DNA of 64,000 nucleotides, taken from NCBI GenBank assembly GCA_037349105.1, contig JAYJMM010000028.1, forward strand, positions 3,348,001-3,412,000, given 5' to 3'. Within the stretch, counting starts at the first letter, position 1. The number at the start of each line of letters is the position of its first letter. Source of the stretch: Limnomonas spitsbergensis. Lineage: Eukaryota; Chlorophyta; Chlorophyceae; Chlamydomonadales. Below are positions 12,000 through 21,109 of the stretch, in pieces. The notes under the pieces are model-generated. The model did not search any database, had not been told where the DNA came from, and saw only the letters and a list, made by a program, of their open reading frames with translations. The position numbers and the translations under genes were made by a program.

Positions 12000-13590
12000 A
12001 GGCGCACAATGGGCGAAGAAAACACCCCTCCAGAAACGGAAGGATCACTGCCTCTGAAAGCAAGAGAGAGGCAAAAAGGGAAAGAGCCAGTCCCCAGGGA
12101 AGCAAAAAACACAAGACAACAGACTAGCCCTCAACAAAGTCTACCACGTCCTCAACAAAACCCAGAGCCTCCCACCCATGCCTGCCCTGGTATAACTGCT
12201 GAAAATCCGTGGCGCCCTCCAGGGGGCCTACCCAACCTCTCGCCCTCAGCCTCTCTTTTTCGCTAGGGCATTAAAAGCACACATGCAGCGCATCCTCCAC
12301 ATGTTGGCCGTGTCCCTCAGCCCAGCACCGTTGGCAGTAGCGTGTGTCACGCTGCTGATCGCTGCGCCGTCCTCTATTATTAGCTGTGCTAGCCGCTCCG
12401 AGGCGCAGCCTTAAGTTAGTGCAAACACGAGCGCACGCCCTTTTGCTGGTTCCTGGCTTGCGCCAGCAGCGCCTGCTGTCTGTTGAAACTAGGAGAGGTA
12501 GGCGGCCGCAGACCTGTGTTTGGTGGCGGGGTCCCTAGGGTCTTCCCGGCCAACGACCTCTATCTGCACCCGCGCAAAGGCAGCGTCCACTCGCGCTAGC
12601 ACCTATGCGACGGGGAGAAGCTGTAGGTCAGCCGTTGCTTGACGCAGTTTGGGGTCGGCTGCTCCCTCTCTAGATCCTCTAAGGCATATAGCAGTTCACT
12701 GCACCAATTGCGCCCTCCAGTGGTCTGACTGAGCGCGAGCTGCAAATCAGCTGCCATAGCTGCCGCCATGAGTCAATGACATTTCACCTCTGGGCCCTGC
12801 TCAAAAAGGCTCGGCCGTGTGGGCGCCCAACTGTCTCGTCGGAAGAAAAGGAACTTAAGCGGGAAAGAAGGAGAAGAAAACAAAGGAAAGAACTGCCCCC
12901 CCCCTCCAAAGGAAAAGGCAGCCCGAAGTAAACCTGCCGCCATGAGTGGGCTGCCTTCATGTGCTGTCGGTGCTACCGCTGCATTGTAGAAGCGAAGGAC
13001 ATGGCGCCACCAACCTCGCTGTAACTGTTGGATCTGTAGCTCCCTCAGGACTCCCCAACTGGCGGCTGACGTAGGAAGCCCCGCTACCTGACGCAGGTGC
13101 TGTAGAAAGTTGGACTGCAGCTTGCCCTGGAGATAGTGTTGCGGTCGGAGGTGACCGGTGGCCCACACCACATCCCCGTCGTTGGCTGCAGGCGCAGCAT
13201 ATGTGGCCGCTAGCCGTATGCGAGTAGGTAAATGATGCCTCAGGCCCACCTTGGCTGTCATACAGCGGACACGCTGCAGCGCAGCAGCGAGAGGCGCCAC
13301 TCTTCGTTGCATGGCCTTCTGAACGCTACCGCTCTCGTGCTGAATGATGCCCAAGAACTTGAAATCTTGGACACGCTTCAGCACTGTTCTGTCGGGGCTG
13401 AACGCGCATGTATGGGCTGGTTGCCGGCGCTGCACTGCTAAGCAGCTGCCGAACTCTAAGATCTCTGTCTTGCTGACGTTGACCTGGAGCTGTTTAGCCG
13501 CCGCATAGTCATGCAGGGCATCTAGCATGCGTTGCAGCCCTGCCGAGCTGCCAGCTAGTAGGAAGAGATCATCAGCATATAATGTAGAGG
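12000..13590 (-). mobile_element. LINE fragment: RT catalytic end to C-terminal zinc motif
   Basis: The minus frame starts with the reverse-transcriptase catalytic motif YADD (codons at 13579-13568). It continues through KTEILEFG and FKFLGIIQHESG, typical of non-LTR RT and thumb regions. Further on, past an insertion, about 12330-12270 encodes a CxxCW...H..DALHVCF.CP-like motif, the C-terminal zinc-knuckle-like region of LINE ORF2, followed by GWAGPP-like sequence as in the copies at 29 and 43 kb. The 5' half of the RT and any endonuclease are missing, and stops interrupt the frame, so this is a dead 5'-truncated copy. Confidence 0.75.
12760..12947 (-). mobile_element. 160-bp LINE-tail insertion with 14-bp TSD
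   Basis: The 160-bp segment 12774-12933 consists of the LINE family 3' end. It is bordered by two identical copies of CTGCCGCCATGAGT (12760-12773 and 12934-12947). The relative at 29.25-29.5 kb is continuous across the matching point, which confirms an insertion into an older LINE copy. Confidence 0.8.
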
Positions 13591-13913
13591 CTGCTGCCCA
13601 TTTTCCTGGACTGGATGAAGAAGTGGATCAATTCCGGGTTCGATGCCTGCACCGGAGTGCACATGTTCATGGGGGAGAAATGGTCCAGTGGTACAACTCT
13701 AGTGGCATCCATACCCAGAGGTTGAAGGATCCGACCCGCCACACAATCTTCTCTCTCTCCCCGCTTAGAACGCTGGGTTCCATGTTCCTGCCCCCTCACA
13801 TAGGAGGATGGCATGGCTGCAGCGTGGCCCAGGCTGTGCATCGTTGTTGGAATGGAGCCTAGTCATTCCCTAACAGCCCGACGCGGTCGAGCGTTAAGCA
13901 GTGCCCAGCGGGT

Positions 13914-14337
13914 ATGCACCGTTACAATGCGTCAGTAGCTGCGCCTGTGCAAGCGGCTGAGAGGTCGCCAGTCAAGCATGCCTCAATGCCATTCGCGGTG
14001 CATAAGCCTATGGCTGAAAATGCACCAGTACCTGTGCATGTTGCTGCTGTCGCCTCTCCCCCTCCTCCCAATTTTGCACCTGTCCAGAGTGTGTCGGGAA
14101 GGAAAGAGTCCCACGGCGCAGAACCTGGTGCACCAGCACCTCCACCTCCGCCGCAAGTACCGGCAAGGGCGGCTGGACCTGTGCACTCCAACGCACCAGT
14201 GATTATTCTAGTCCGTGATATATCACGATTCGTGATGAAACAGGGTATTTTGGAGATGGAGGACCGTGATGAACCATGGGTTTTGGGCGCCACGCGACTT
14301 TCAGTCAGAAATGTCCTCTCATGGTTAACTAGGTCAC
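13914..14337 (+). CDS. Pro/Ala-rich ORF of unknown origin
   Basis: An ATG-started frame of about 140 codons reads through Pro-rich runs (ASPPPPNFAPVQ, PAPPPPPQVPARAAGP) and then into a dispersed repeat, where it continues by chance to 14480. The composition is low-complexity and no family was recognised. It may be a remnant of a transposon protein or an exon. Confidence 0.2.
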
Positions 14338-14553
14338 CGAACGAAGGCAAGACAAACAAAGAAGGAACGGTCAAGATGACGGCTGACACAAAAAGTGTGA
14401 TGTCACGTGTCCCTCCAAGACCGGCCAGGCCATCCGCGATGTCTGCCTCGGGGACGCAGTCGACCCTAAAAGCGCTATGACCTCGACCAGCAAACCCTGA
14501 AAGCCCTAACCAAAATCTGAGGCATCTGGGCTACTGACGACGTTCGTAAATAA
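14338..14553 (+). repeat. Dispersed repeat, most complete copy
   Basis: This runs from CGAAGGCAAGACAAACAAAG to GCTACTGACGACGTTCGTA. It contains AAAAAGTGTGATGTCACGTG, CTCCAAGACCGGCCAGGCC and ACGCAGTCGACCCTAAAAGC. It serves as the reference for the other copies. No coding capacity or polymerase III boxes were recognised. Confidence 0.65.
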
Positions 14554-15439
14554 TGGTCGACAAGGTTGCGAGGGGCCGTAGTGATGGCGTATGGAAGACT
14601 ACGAAGTGGCCAGGCACAAATACTCTTCAAATGTCTTGCTTTGACGAAGGCGAATTGCGACATGCGTGGCTCGAGGACCTCGGCTTAAACACGAACGCGA
14701 ATAAAGTTGCAAGCTTTGCAAATTGCAATCACAGTGAGCGCAACAGTGCACAATGCGATCCGGACCCACGAACAGTCGAAGGGGCACGAGAAGCAGCTGA
14801 GTCAGTTTAAGGCCCGGCTTGCAGGCACTCGGGCAGGTAGATAGACCGTTGAAGCAACCTTCGACACTGTCGTTGCGTGCTACCAGGCCCGGCTGGACAG
14901 GAAAAGTCCCACGGTAGGCATAGGTAGCTGTGATTTGTAATGATTCATTTCCAGTTTCAATAGACAGTTGGATAATTGACGCATGCAGTTAAAAATTGAC
15001 CTCATTTGCCAACTTGGTAGACCCCAGCGAAGCCCCCGAAATCCCCACCGGGGGTGGCCCCCAAACCCCCATGGCAGGGGGCCTCAGGCGCCCCCCCGCA
15101 CCCCCCCCACAGATGCTTCGCCTCAGCTGACTGTGATGAAACGGTACTTTTGGAGAGCCTATAAAATTGAGGTGCCATCAGAAGAGAGTTTGTCTAAAAC
15201 CTTCAAATAAACACTGCAACGCACATGTCTACCCCAGTACTGGACGGTACGAGTACCCTGTGTCGCAGATGCAAGGCCTGACGTCTGTGTCAGAAGAATC
15301 AGAAGGTGATGGATCTGGGGATACTGTGCCTGAGGAAGTCACCCCTGAAGAGCCCCAAGCACAAGGTAACCGCTCAACAAGGCATGCTGCATCACAGTCG
15401 TTCCACACTTGCAGTGGGGAATGAAAGTGAGCACTCTAA
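14554..15439. other. Unrecognised stretch with short acidic ORF
   Basis: An ORF in 15167-15424 ends in an acidic segment (EESEGDGSGDTVPEEVTPEE). A C-rich tract lies at about 15035-15115. It could be the end of a lost gene or of a transposon protein; no assignment is possible. Confidence 0.2.
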
Positions 15440-15535
15440 CTGGAACTATGTTGAGGGGGGGAAAGGAAAAAAAGGAGCGGCCGGGAAGGCAAAGAAAACC
15501 TAGTCCGACACCTGAGTTCCACTAGAGACTAGCCC
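15440..15535 (-). mobile_element. LINE tail, left part, split by the DIRS-like element
   Basis: Purine-rich sequence ends GAGACTAGCCC at 15535. The matching continuation TCAACAAAGCCTA begins at about 24231. The uninterrupted form (GACTAGCCCTCAACAAAG) is seen at about 12122-12139. Confidence 0.6.
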
Positions 15536-15779
15536 TGTCGCACCATAAAGCAGTAAACGTGCCAATATGGTAAACTCCGGAATCTCCGGTAAAGGCGCCT
15601 TAGAGAAGTGTCCTTCTACTCATAAACACGGTACATTACCGTACACACAGACTCCTTGTACTTCAGACAAGAGCTGTTAACTGGCTACTGTAAGGTTCGG
15701 CCCTAGCAGGAAGTCTCTCTGCCTAGGGGTAATGTCTGGGTGTCCCTGTCTTGTGGGTACCGCCCCTACTACTTCACTC
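15536..15779 (-). repeat. Split direct repeat A, outer copy
   Basis: This 244-bp segment begins TGTCGCACC and ends ACTTCACTC. It is repeated as A' at 16418-16661, separated by the 638-bp B segment. On the element's sense strand it is the extreme 3' end. Confidence 0.9.
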
Positions 15780-16417
15780 TGAGAGCGGGGATGCTCGGGG
15801 TTGCGAAGGAACGGCGACGGAGGTGACTTTGTCCGTGGGTTTTGTCGCCGGGCGGACTCAGCTGGAAGCTGGTACGCCGAGAGCTCCTGGTCGGCTTTGC
15901 GCCTCCTGGTCTATTTAGGTGAATATCTGCTTGGGACTGCTTGCCTGATTAGTCGTCTCCGATGGACGAGTAGTCAGGGATCGGCACCGTAGGTCGCGTG
16001 CTCTTCAGGGCGAGCTCCGTAGATCGCGTCGGCTGGGGATGACCAGTGATCTGGATGGGGCTCGCTTGTCACTTGCTTATGCTATCACCACTTTCCGTGG
16101 TGCTAGACTTGACTGAAGTGTAAGGTACTGACTTAGTGGCGAGCAAGGGCTAGTATCCGTGAGAGCTAGGCCTATACTCTTTACACCAGAGGCCTGTCCT
16201 TCAAAAGGGACAAAAGTAGTAGCTTAGGCAATTGCCGGGATACAGGGACCCGGCAGGCCCAATTCAGAGTACAGATTATGCTAAATCACCCTGCGTAAGC
16301 GGGTTTCTAGGTCTCAGTTCAAATCCGGAGACTCCGCAGATAAGCTGCGGAGGCTCCGCGGCCGCTAACTGCGGCCTAAACGGTTCTGTCACGTATACGG
16401 TAATATACTGTGACAGC
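15780..16417 (-). repeat. Split direct repeat B, inner copy
   Basis: This 638-bp segment begins TGAGAGCGGGG and ends GTGACAGC. It abuts A on one side and A' on the other. The B/A' junction (GTGACAG-C-TGTCGCACC) should equal the junction of a circular intermediate. Confidence 0.9.
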
Positions 16418-16661
16418 TGTCGCACCATAAAGCAGTAAACGTGCCAATATGGTAAACTCCGGAATCTCCGGTAAAGGCGCCTTAGAGAAGTGTCCTTCTA
16501 CTCATAAACACGGTACATTACCGTACACACAGACTCCTTGTACTTCAGACAAGAGCTGTTAACTGGCTACTGTAAGGTTCGGCCCTAGCAGGAAGTCTCT
16601 CTGCCTAGGGGTAATGTCTGGGTGTCCCTGTCTTGTGGGTACCGCCCCTACTACTTCACTC
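16418..16661 (-). repeat. Split direct repeat A', inner copy
   Basis: Second copy of the 244-bp A segment, directly adjoining the element's internal region. Confidence 0.9.
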
Positions 16662-17776
16662 GCCCCCCGCTCCTCAGCGTTAAGCCTAAAGGGCATGCGC
16701 TGGGAGCCGGAAAAAGGGGTCGGTACTGAAAGAAATCTGGAAAAATCTGTACGCCCAGAACTTGTCAGTTCCCTAACACTGAAGCCTTTTAACATCTGAC
16801 TGCAATCCAGCCAGTCGGAAAAAACAAAAAAAAATCCCTTGAAGAAAATCCACTGCAGGAAATGTGCTGCAGGACATCCACACAAGGAAATTCACCAAAG
16901 AAAAAATTCACTGAAACCCGTGGCGGACCCTAGGTCCACCCACGGTTCTGCACACTTGACAAAGGCCTCTGGGACCCTGATCTCTCTCCGGCCTGATCGG
17001 GGCACACAGAATCCGGTACCGTCACCAGTGTCATGCTTGGTTGCAGGCAAGAAAGGGTCAGAACCCATCAGAAACCCTCAGCAACCATCAGAAACCATCA
17101 GAAACCATCAGAAATCATCAGAAACCAGAATCCTTAAACTTCTGGAAAATATGTACGTAGAAGCTCAAATCGTCTTAGCAAATCTGCCTGGTTCAGGCCT
17201 TCTTCAAAAGAAAAAATCCACAGAGTCTCAGCTGATGCGCAATGCGCGGAATCCTACAAATCCAGGCTGTTCAGCCCACTACTGGCTAGCAAACAGAGAA
17301 ATTTTCAAAGTTATCAGGTTAAGCTAAGAACAACCGCTGCTCTCGCCCCACTGCGCCATAGCCGCCTGGTCTTCAATGGCCACAGGAAATGTGCGCCGTA
17401 GCAGCGTGATCCGCCCCCTGCTGAGTTATCATCGCCCGAGTTGACTAATTCTCCTCGCTCATCATCTTCATAACATATGTACTACCGTAGCCTTGCTGCT
17501 ACGGTGTTTGAGAAACAAATTTTCACTATGTAGCTGCGATAGCTTTAACTCCAATCCTGCATCTTCCGTCTTCGGTCCGCTGGCTGCCGGCCCACTGCCT
17601 GCCGGGTACTAGGACAAGCCGCGCTGCGTCTGCATTTTCTGCTCTGTAGGCGCCTGCCCGCTCCTAGCCAGTTACGGCGTGGGTAACGTCACGTGCTCAG
17701 CGGCCTTGCCGCTCTGGGCTCGGCCTCAGGTCTCGGTAAGCTCCGCAAGGGCTGACTCCTCCTCTTTGTTGGAAGC
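16662..17776 (-). other. Non-coding 3' internal region of the DIRS-like element
   Basis: No plausible minus-strand ORF follows ORF2. Short CATCAGAAAC-type tandem repeats occur at about 17060-17125 on the plus strand. An autonomous element would carry RT and recombinase here, and they are missing. Confidence 0.5.
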
Positions 17777-20700
17777 CTAGCGCCACCTTGGCCCATCTAT
17801 GGACCGCTCGCTGGGTGACATTGGCTTCTCTTCATCCAAGGAATATCTTTCTCCAAAAAGTCTCTCCCTCCAAGAAGCCTCTCGCGCCTCCTCCTCCTCA
17901 TCCGCCTCTTCCTCCTCTGCCATTGCATTCTCCTCTTCTGCCTCTTCCATCTCATTCTCCTCTTCTGCCGCATGCCTGTGATCAGTGACCAACAGGTCCC
18001 CCATTTCCAGGGCGAACTTCTCCCACAGCACCACCTGCTGCGTCAGCACAGTGATCTGCTCCTCATCGGTCATGCACAAGTACCCTGGCACAGTGATCAC
18101 GAACTTGCTCAGCTTGACCCTGGTGGCCACTGGCAGCCCTTCATAGAACATGTGCGAGACCGAGTGCCTTCTGCCAAAGTAGTCCACTGCATCCCTGGAG
18201 ATATGTAGCAACTCTGCTGTGGACAGGACTCTGTGCGCAAACGCCTCTACTGTCTCCTCTGGCTTGACCTCTGGATCCAAAGTGGTCTTGACTCCCAGCT
18301 TGATGTTGGTGATCGCGGATCTCTCATCCGAGGTCGGCTTTCCCACTTCCGCCTGAACCACCTTGATCCACAAAGTGAGCAGCGAGGCCTCGCAACACTG
18401 CTCCTCTGCTGGGGCGATCCACTGCTGCCTGATCCGTTCCACTTCTCTGGCAATTCTGTTTCCTGCATGGGGCGCCGCCCTGATGGCTGCCATCAGCGGC
18501 CCCACGCTAGCTGGCTTGCTGTCCCAAAGCTTGACCAGCGACTTGATCAGCAGTGTCATAGCTGACGGCGACTGGCACGATCCAGCTATTTCTCCGGCCA
18601 CCACAGCCAGCGCTGGCTGGTCATCTGACATTGCCAGCCTGTTGTGCGATCCCCAGTATCCACACGCCTGGCAATATTTCCTGGCTGCAACTGCGCCTGG
18701 GTGCGACATATCCAGGACTGGCACGTTGCCTTGGATGGCTGGGATCTTGGTGACCTTGGCCACCCCTGTCAGCTGCAGGACCATCTGTTGCTGCAGCTGC
18801 AGGGTCACTCTCGCCTGCTCCCTGTCGATTCTCTTCATTTCTTGGTCGCTGGACTCCTGCCTGGTTCTTGGCCTGCGCCTGTCCGCTCCCCTTGGCTCTG
18901 AATCCGCTGATTCTGAGCGCGATCCATATCCACCTCCTCTGCCTCCTGATGGACTGCGACCTGGATAGTATCTGTCGAATCTGTTGTCATCGTCCTCCCG
19001 ATCTTCCCGTGATGGCTGTCTGCCTGCTCTTCCTGCGGAGCCTCTACTCCCGTCGCGCGGCTGCCTCCCGGTCTCACTTCTGCCTGGTCTGTCGCCCGAC
19101 CCGGGCCTCCAAGGATGTACTCTGCCCGGTCCTGCCTGCCCTCTGGGCGGCTCCTGGCTTTGCCGATCCTGCTGTGCTCCCCTGCTGCATTCATCTGTTC
19201 CCCTGGGTGGCTCCTGGCTTTGCTGCCTTGGCTGTTCCCAGCTGTCTGCCTGCCCCCTGGGCGGCTCCTGGCCTTGCCGATTCGGCTGTTCCCAGCTGTC
19301 TGCCTGCCCTCTGGGCGGCTCCTGGCTTAGCCGATTTGGCTGTTCCCTGCTGTCTGCCTGCCCCCTGGGCGGCTCCTGGCTTTGCCGGTACTGCTGTTCT
19401 TCACCGCTTGCTTGCCCCCTGGGCTGCCCTTGGTTCTGCCTTCCTGGCTGCGTCCCTCGTGTGTAATTCCTGGCGTAGGAATCAGATTGCGTTTCCCCTC
19501 TGGTTTCCTGCCTTCTTGGTCCACTGTTGCGCACACTGCCTATAGGCTCGTCCTGTTGTGTTCCTCTTGCTGCGCCCTCTTGCCTTTTCCTCAGGAACTC
19601 CTCGATGTAATCCACCTGGGTTTCCTGGCATGTATTCTCTTTGTCCTCGATTATGCGCAGGAGTGCATAAGACTCTTGCCTGTTTGCTCTGCGCGTTGCT
19701 ACGCCTTGCTCAGCCATCCTGGCCAGCGATCGGCTAGTCAACTCCGCCCTTTCGCTGGCGGCTGGGCTACTGGCCCTGGGCTCTTCCCTGCCCCTTGGCC
19801 GCCCCCTGAGGCTTGGCTCGCTGCTGACCTCAAAAACCTCAGATCTGAATGTTGGGGTTGGCGCGGTTCTTGCTTGCTGCTGCCACCTTTGGACTTCCCT
19901 GAGCTCCTCAGGCCGCTGCACCGCTGTTTCAAATCCTTCCCATACCTGATCCTCCTCATCTTCTGGCTCAGATGCAGGTTCCACCTGATGTCCTGTTACC
20001 CCGTCGCACCATTCATCTGCGAAGGCCTTAACAGCAAGGGCTGCTTCGCGTCCTGCCCCTCCCTTGGACATCTGTCCAAGGGCGGCCAACAGCATTGCCC
20101 TGTCCTGCCCGGTGTGGGAAATACCCATCATGGCTTTTGTTGCCCATCCTTGCAGATGATGGGCCCTGAACTCCTCGATGGCTGTGACTTGATCCTGGAG
20201 CTGCGCGAATGTCCTGGAGCACACTTCCTTCCACAGGTTTGTTGCCCACTGCAAAAGTCCGGCCCAACCGAATGGCTGCATCTGCTTCTCTGGCTCCCCT
20301 TCGCCGCTCACCACATCCACGGTTCTGGAGCGCTCTGGCTCTCTAGGTCTGGTATCCTGCGCCTGTGCTGTACCTTGATAAAATCCGCGCAGGATTTCCT
20401 TGTGGCTGCCGCCTGCTCGCATCTGGCTGCTAGATCCCTCCTTGGGTGTCTGCACAAGTCTGCCCACACTGGGCGTAAACTTGGACAGCGGCGTCCCGTA
20501 GACTGTGGATCCCGCCCCTCTTTTAACCGGCACCTCCATCGGCTGCTGACGGGCACCTGTTGCGCGATTCTCCCAGATCCTGGCCAGCTCCACATCTGCA
20601 GGCACCGCAGCATGGATTGCTACCAGGCACACATTCCTGCTGCTGCTGATGTCCACGTGTGCTGGCACCGGAGACCTGCTGCTCCTAGCTGCTTCCACGT

Positions 20701-21109
20701 TACTGTCAGCTGCCTTGCCTGCCATTGCCTGGCTGGACTTGCTGCAGCCGTCAGGGCCCAGACTCAGGCTAGGGCTGGCTTGACCCACTGGCCCACACGG
20801 CTCTGCTGAGCGGAAGCCCTCCTGCCTGGGCAATCTGGGCATGCACTCCTGGTGCTGCGGCGGCTGTGCCTCTTTTTTCGCCTCATGGCTGGCCTGCTCA
20901 GCCCCGTGCCCCCCGGGTAGTGCCACGTGCCGTGTAACCATGGCTGTCTGCTGCAGCTGCTGCTCTTCCTCTTCCTCACCTGTAGGCAGCCGCGCCTGTA
21001 GGTTCTGTTTGGCATGTTCCAAGCGATGCTTCACTATCCTCAGCTGTCTGGTCATCCTCATCTTCACTGCTATTATTGGCTGCCTGGCCACCCACAGCTG
21101 CCTGGCCAT
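17777..21109 (-). CDS. Gag-like ORF2, 1110 residues
   Basis: The N-terminus is basic and probably helical (MTRQLRIVKHRLEHAKQNLQ). A block PFGWAGLLQWATNLWKEVC resembles one in ORF1. The centre is Gln/Arg/Pro-rich with 18-residue repeats of the QEPPRGQADSWEQPNRQ type (about 19.1-19.4 kb) and an Arg/Ser/Gly-rich stretch. The last third is globular and capsid-like in length. It includes CQACGYWGSHNR, an incomplete zinc-knuckle-like piece, and then an acidic Glu-rich tail. The frame is open upstream of the chosen ATG, so ORF1 and ORF2 may be one product made by frameshifting, or one ORF split by an indel. No RT, protease or recombinase motif is present. Confidence 0.6.
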   Translation of the reverse strand: MARQLWVARQPIIAVKMRMTRQLRIVKHRLEHAKQNLQARLPTGEEEEEQQLQQTAMVTRHVALPGGHGAEQASHEAKKEAQPPQHQECMPRLPRQEGFRSAEPCGPVGQASPSLSLGPDGCSKSSQAMAGKAADSNVEAARSSRSPVPAHVDISSSRNVCLVAIHAAVPADVELARIWENRATGARQQPMEVPVKRGAGSTVYGTPLSKFTPSVGRLVQTPKEGSSSQMRAGGSHKEILRGFYQGTAQAQDTRPREPERSRTVDVVSGEGEPEKQMQPFGWAGLLQWATNLWKEVCSRTFAQLQDQVTAIEEFRAHHLQGWATKAMMGISHTGQDRAMLLAALGQMSKGGAGREAALAVKAFADEWCDGVTGHQVEPASEPEDEEDQVWEGFETAVQRPEELREVQRWQQQARTAPTPTFRSEVFEVSSEPSLRGRPRGREEPRASSPAASERAELTSRSLARMAEQGVATRRANRQESYALLRIIEDKENTCQETQVDYIEEFLRKRQEGAARGTQQDEPIGSVRNSGPRRQETRGETQSDSYARNYTRGTQPGRQNQGQPRGQASGEEQQYRQSQEPPRGQADSREQPNRLSQEPPRGQADSWEQPNRQGQEPPRGQADSWEQPRQQSQEPPRGTDECSRGAQQDRQSQEPPRGQAGPGRVHPWRPGSGDRPGRSETGRQPRDGSRGSAGRAGRQPSREDREDDDNRFDRYYPGRSPSGGRGGGYGSRSESADSEPRGADRRRPRTRQESSDQEMKRIDREQARVTLQLQQQMVLQLTGVAKVTKIPAIQGNVPVLDMSHPGAVAARKYCQACGYWGSHNRLAMSDDQPALAVVAGEIAGSCQSPSAMTLLIKSLVKLWDSKPASVGPLMAAIRAAPHAGNRIAREVERIRQQWIAPAEEQCCEASLLTLWIKVVQAEVGKPTSDERSAITNIKLGVKTTLDPEVKPEETVEAFAHRVLSTAELLHISRDAVDYFGRRHSVSHMFYEGLPVATRVKLSKFVITVPGYLCMTDEEQITVLTQQVVLWEKFALEMGDLLVTDHRHAAEEENEMEEAEEENAMAEEEEADEEEEAREASWRERLFGERYSLDEEKPMSPSERSIDGPRWR

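Noticed and set aside
16300..16345. tRNA-like T-arm (GTTCAAATCC) in the B repeat
   Set aside because: Stem lengths do not fit a T-arm, and no acceptor or anticodon stems could be drawn around it.
15536..16661. Interpretation as an ordinary LTR retrotransposon with TSD AGCCCT
   Set aside because: The two ends do not carry the same repeat (A at one end, B' at the other) and the A segment is repeated inside. AGCCCT at both flanks can be explained by chance around a CCC run.
19382..20809. 475-codon plus-strand ORF antisense to the gag-like ORF2
   Set aside because: Shadow of the GC-rich ORF2. It is rich in Cys/Leu/Pro with no domain, and the opposite strand has the element's coding sense.
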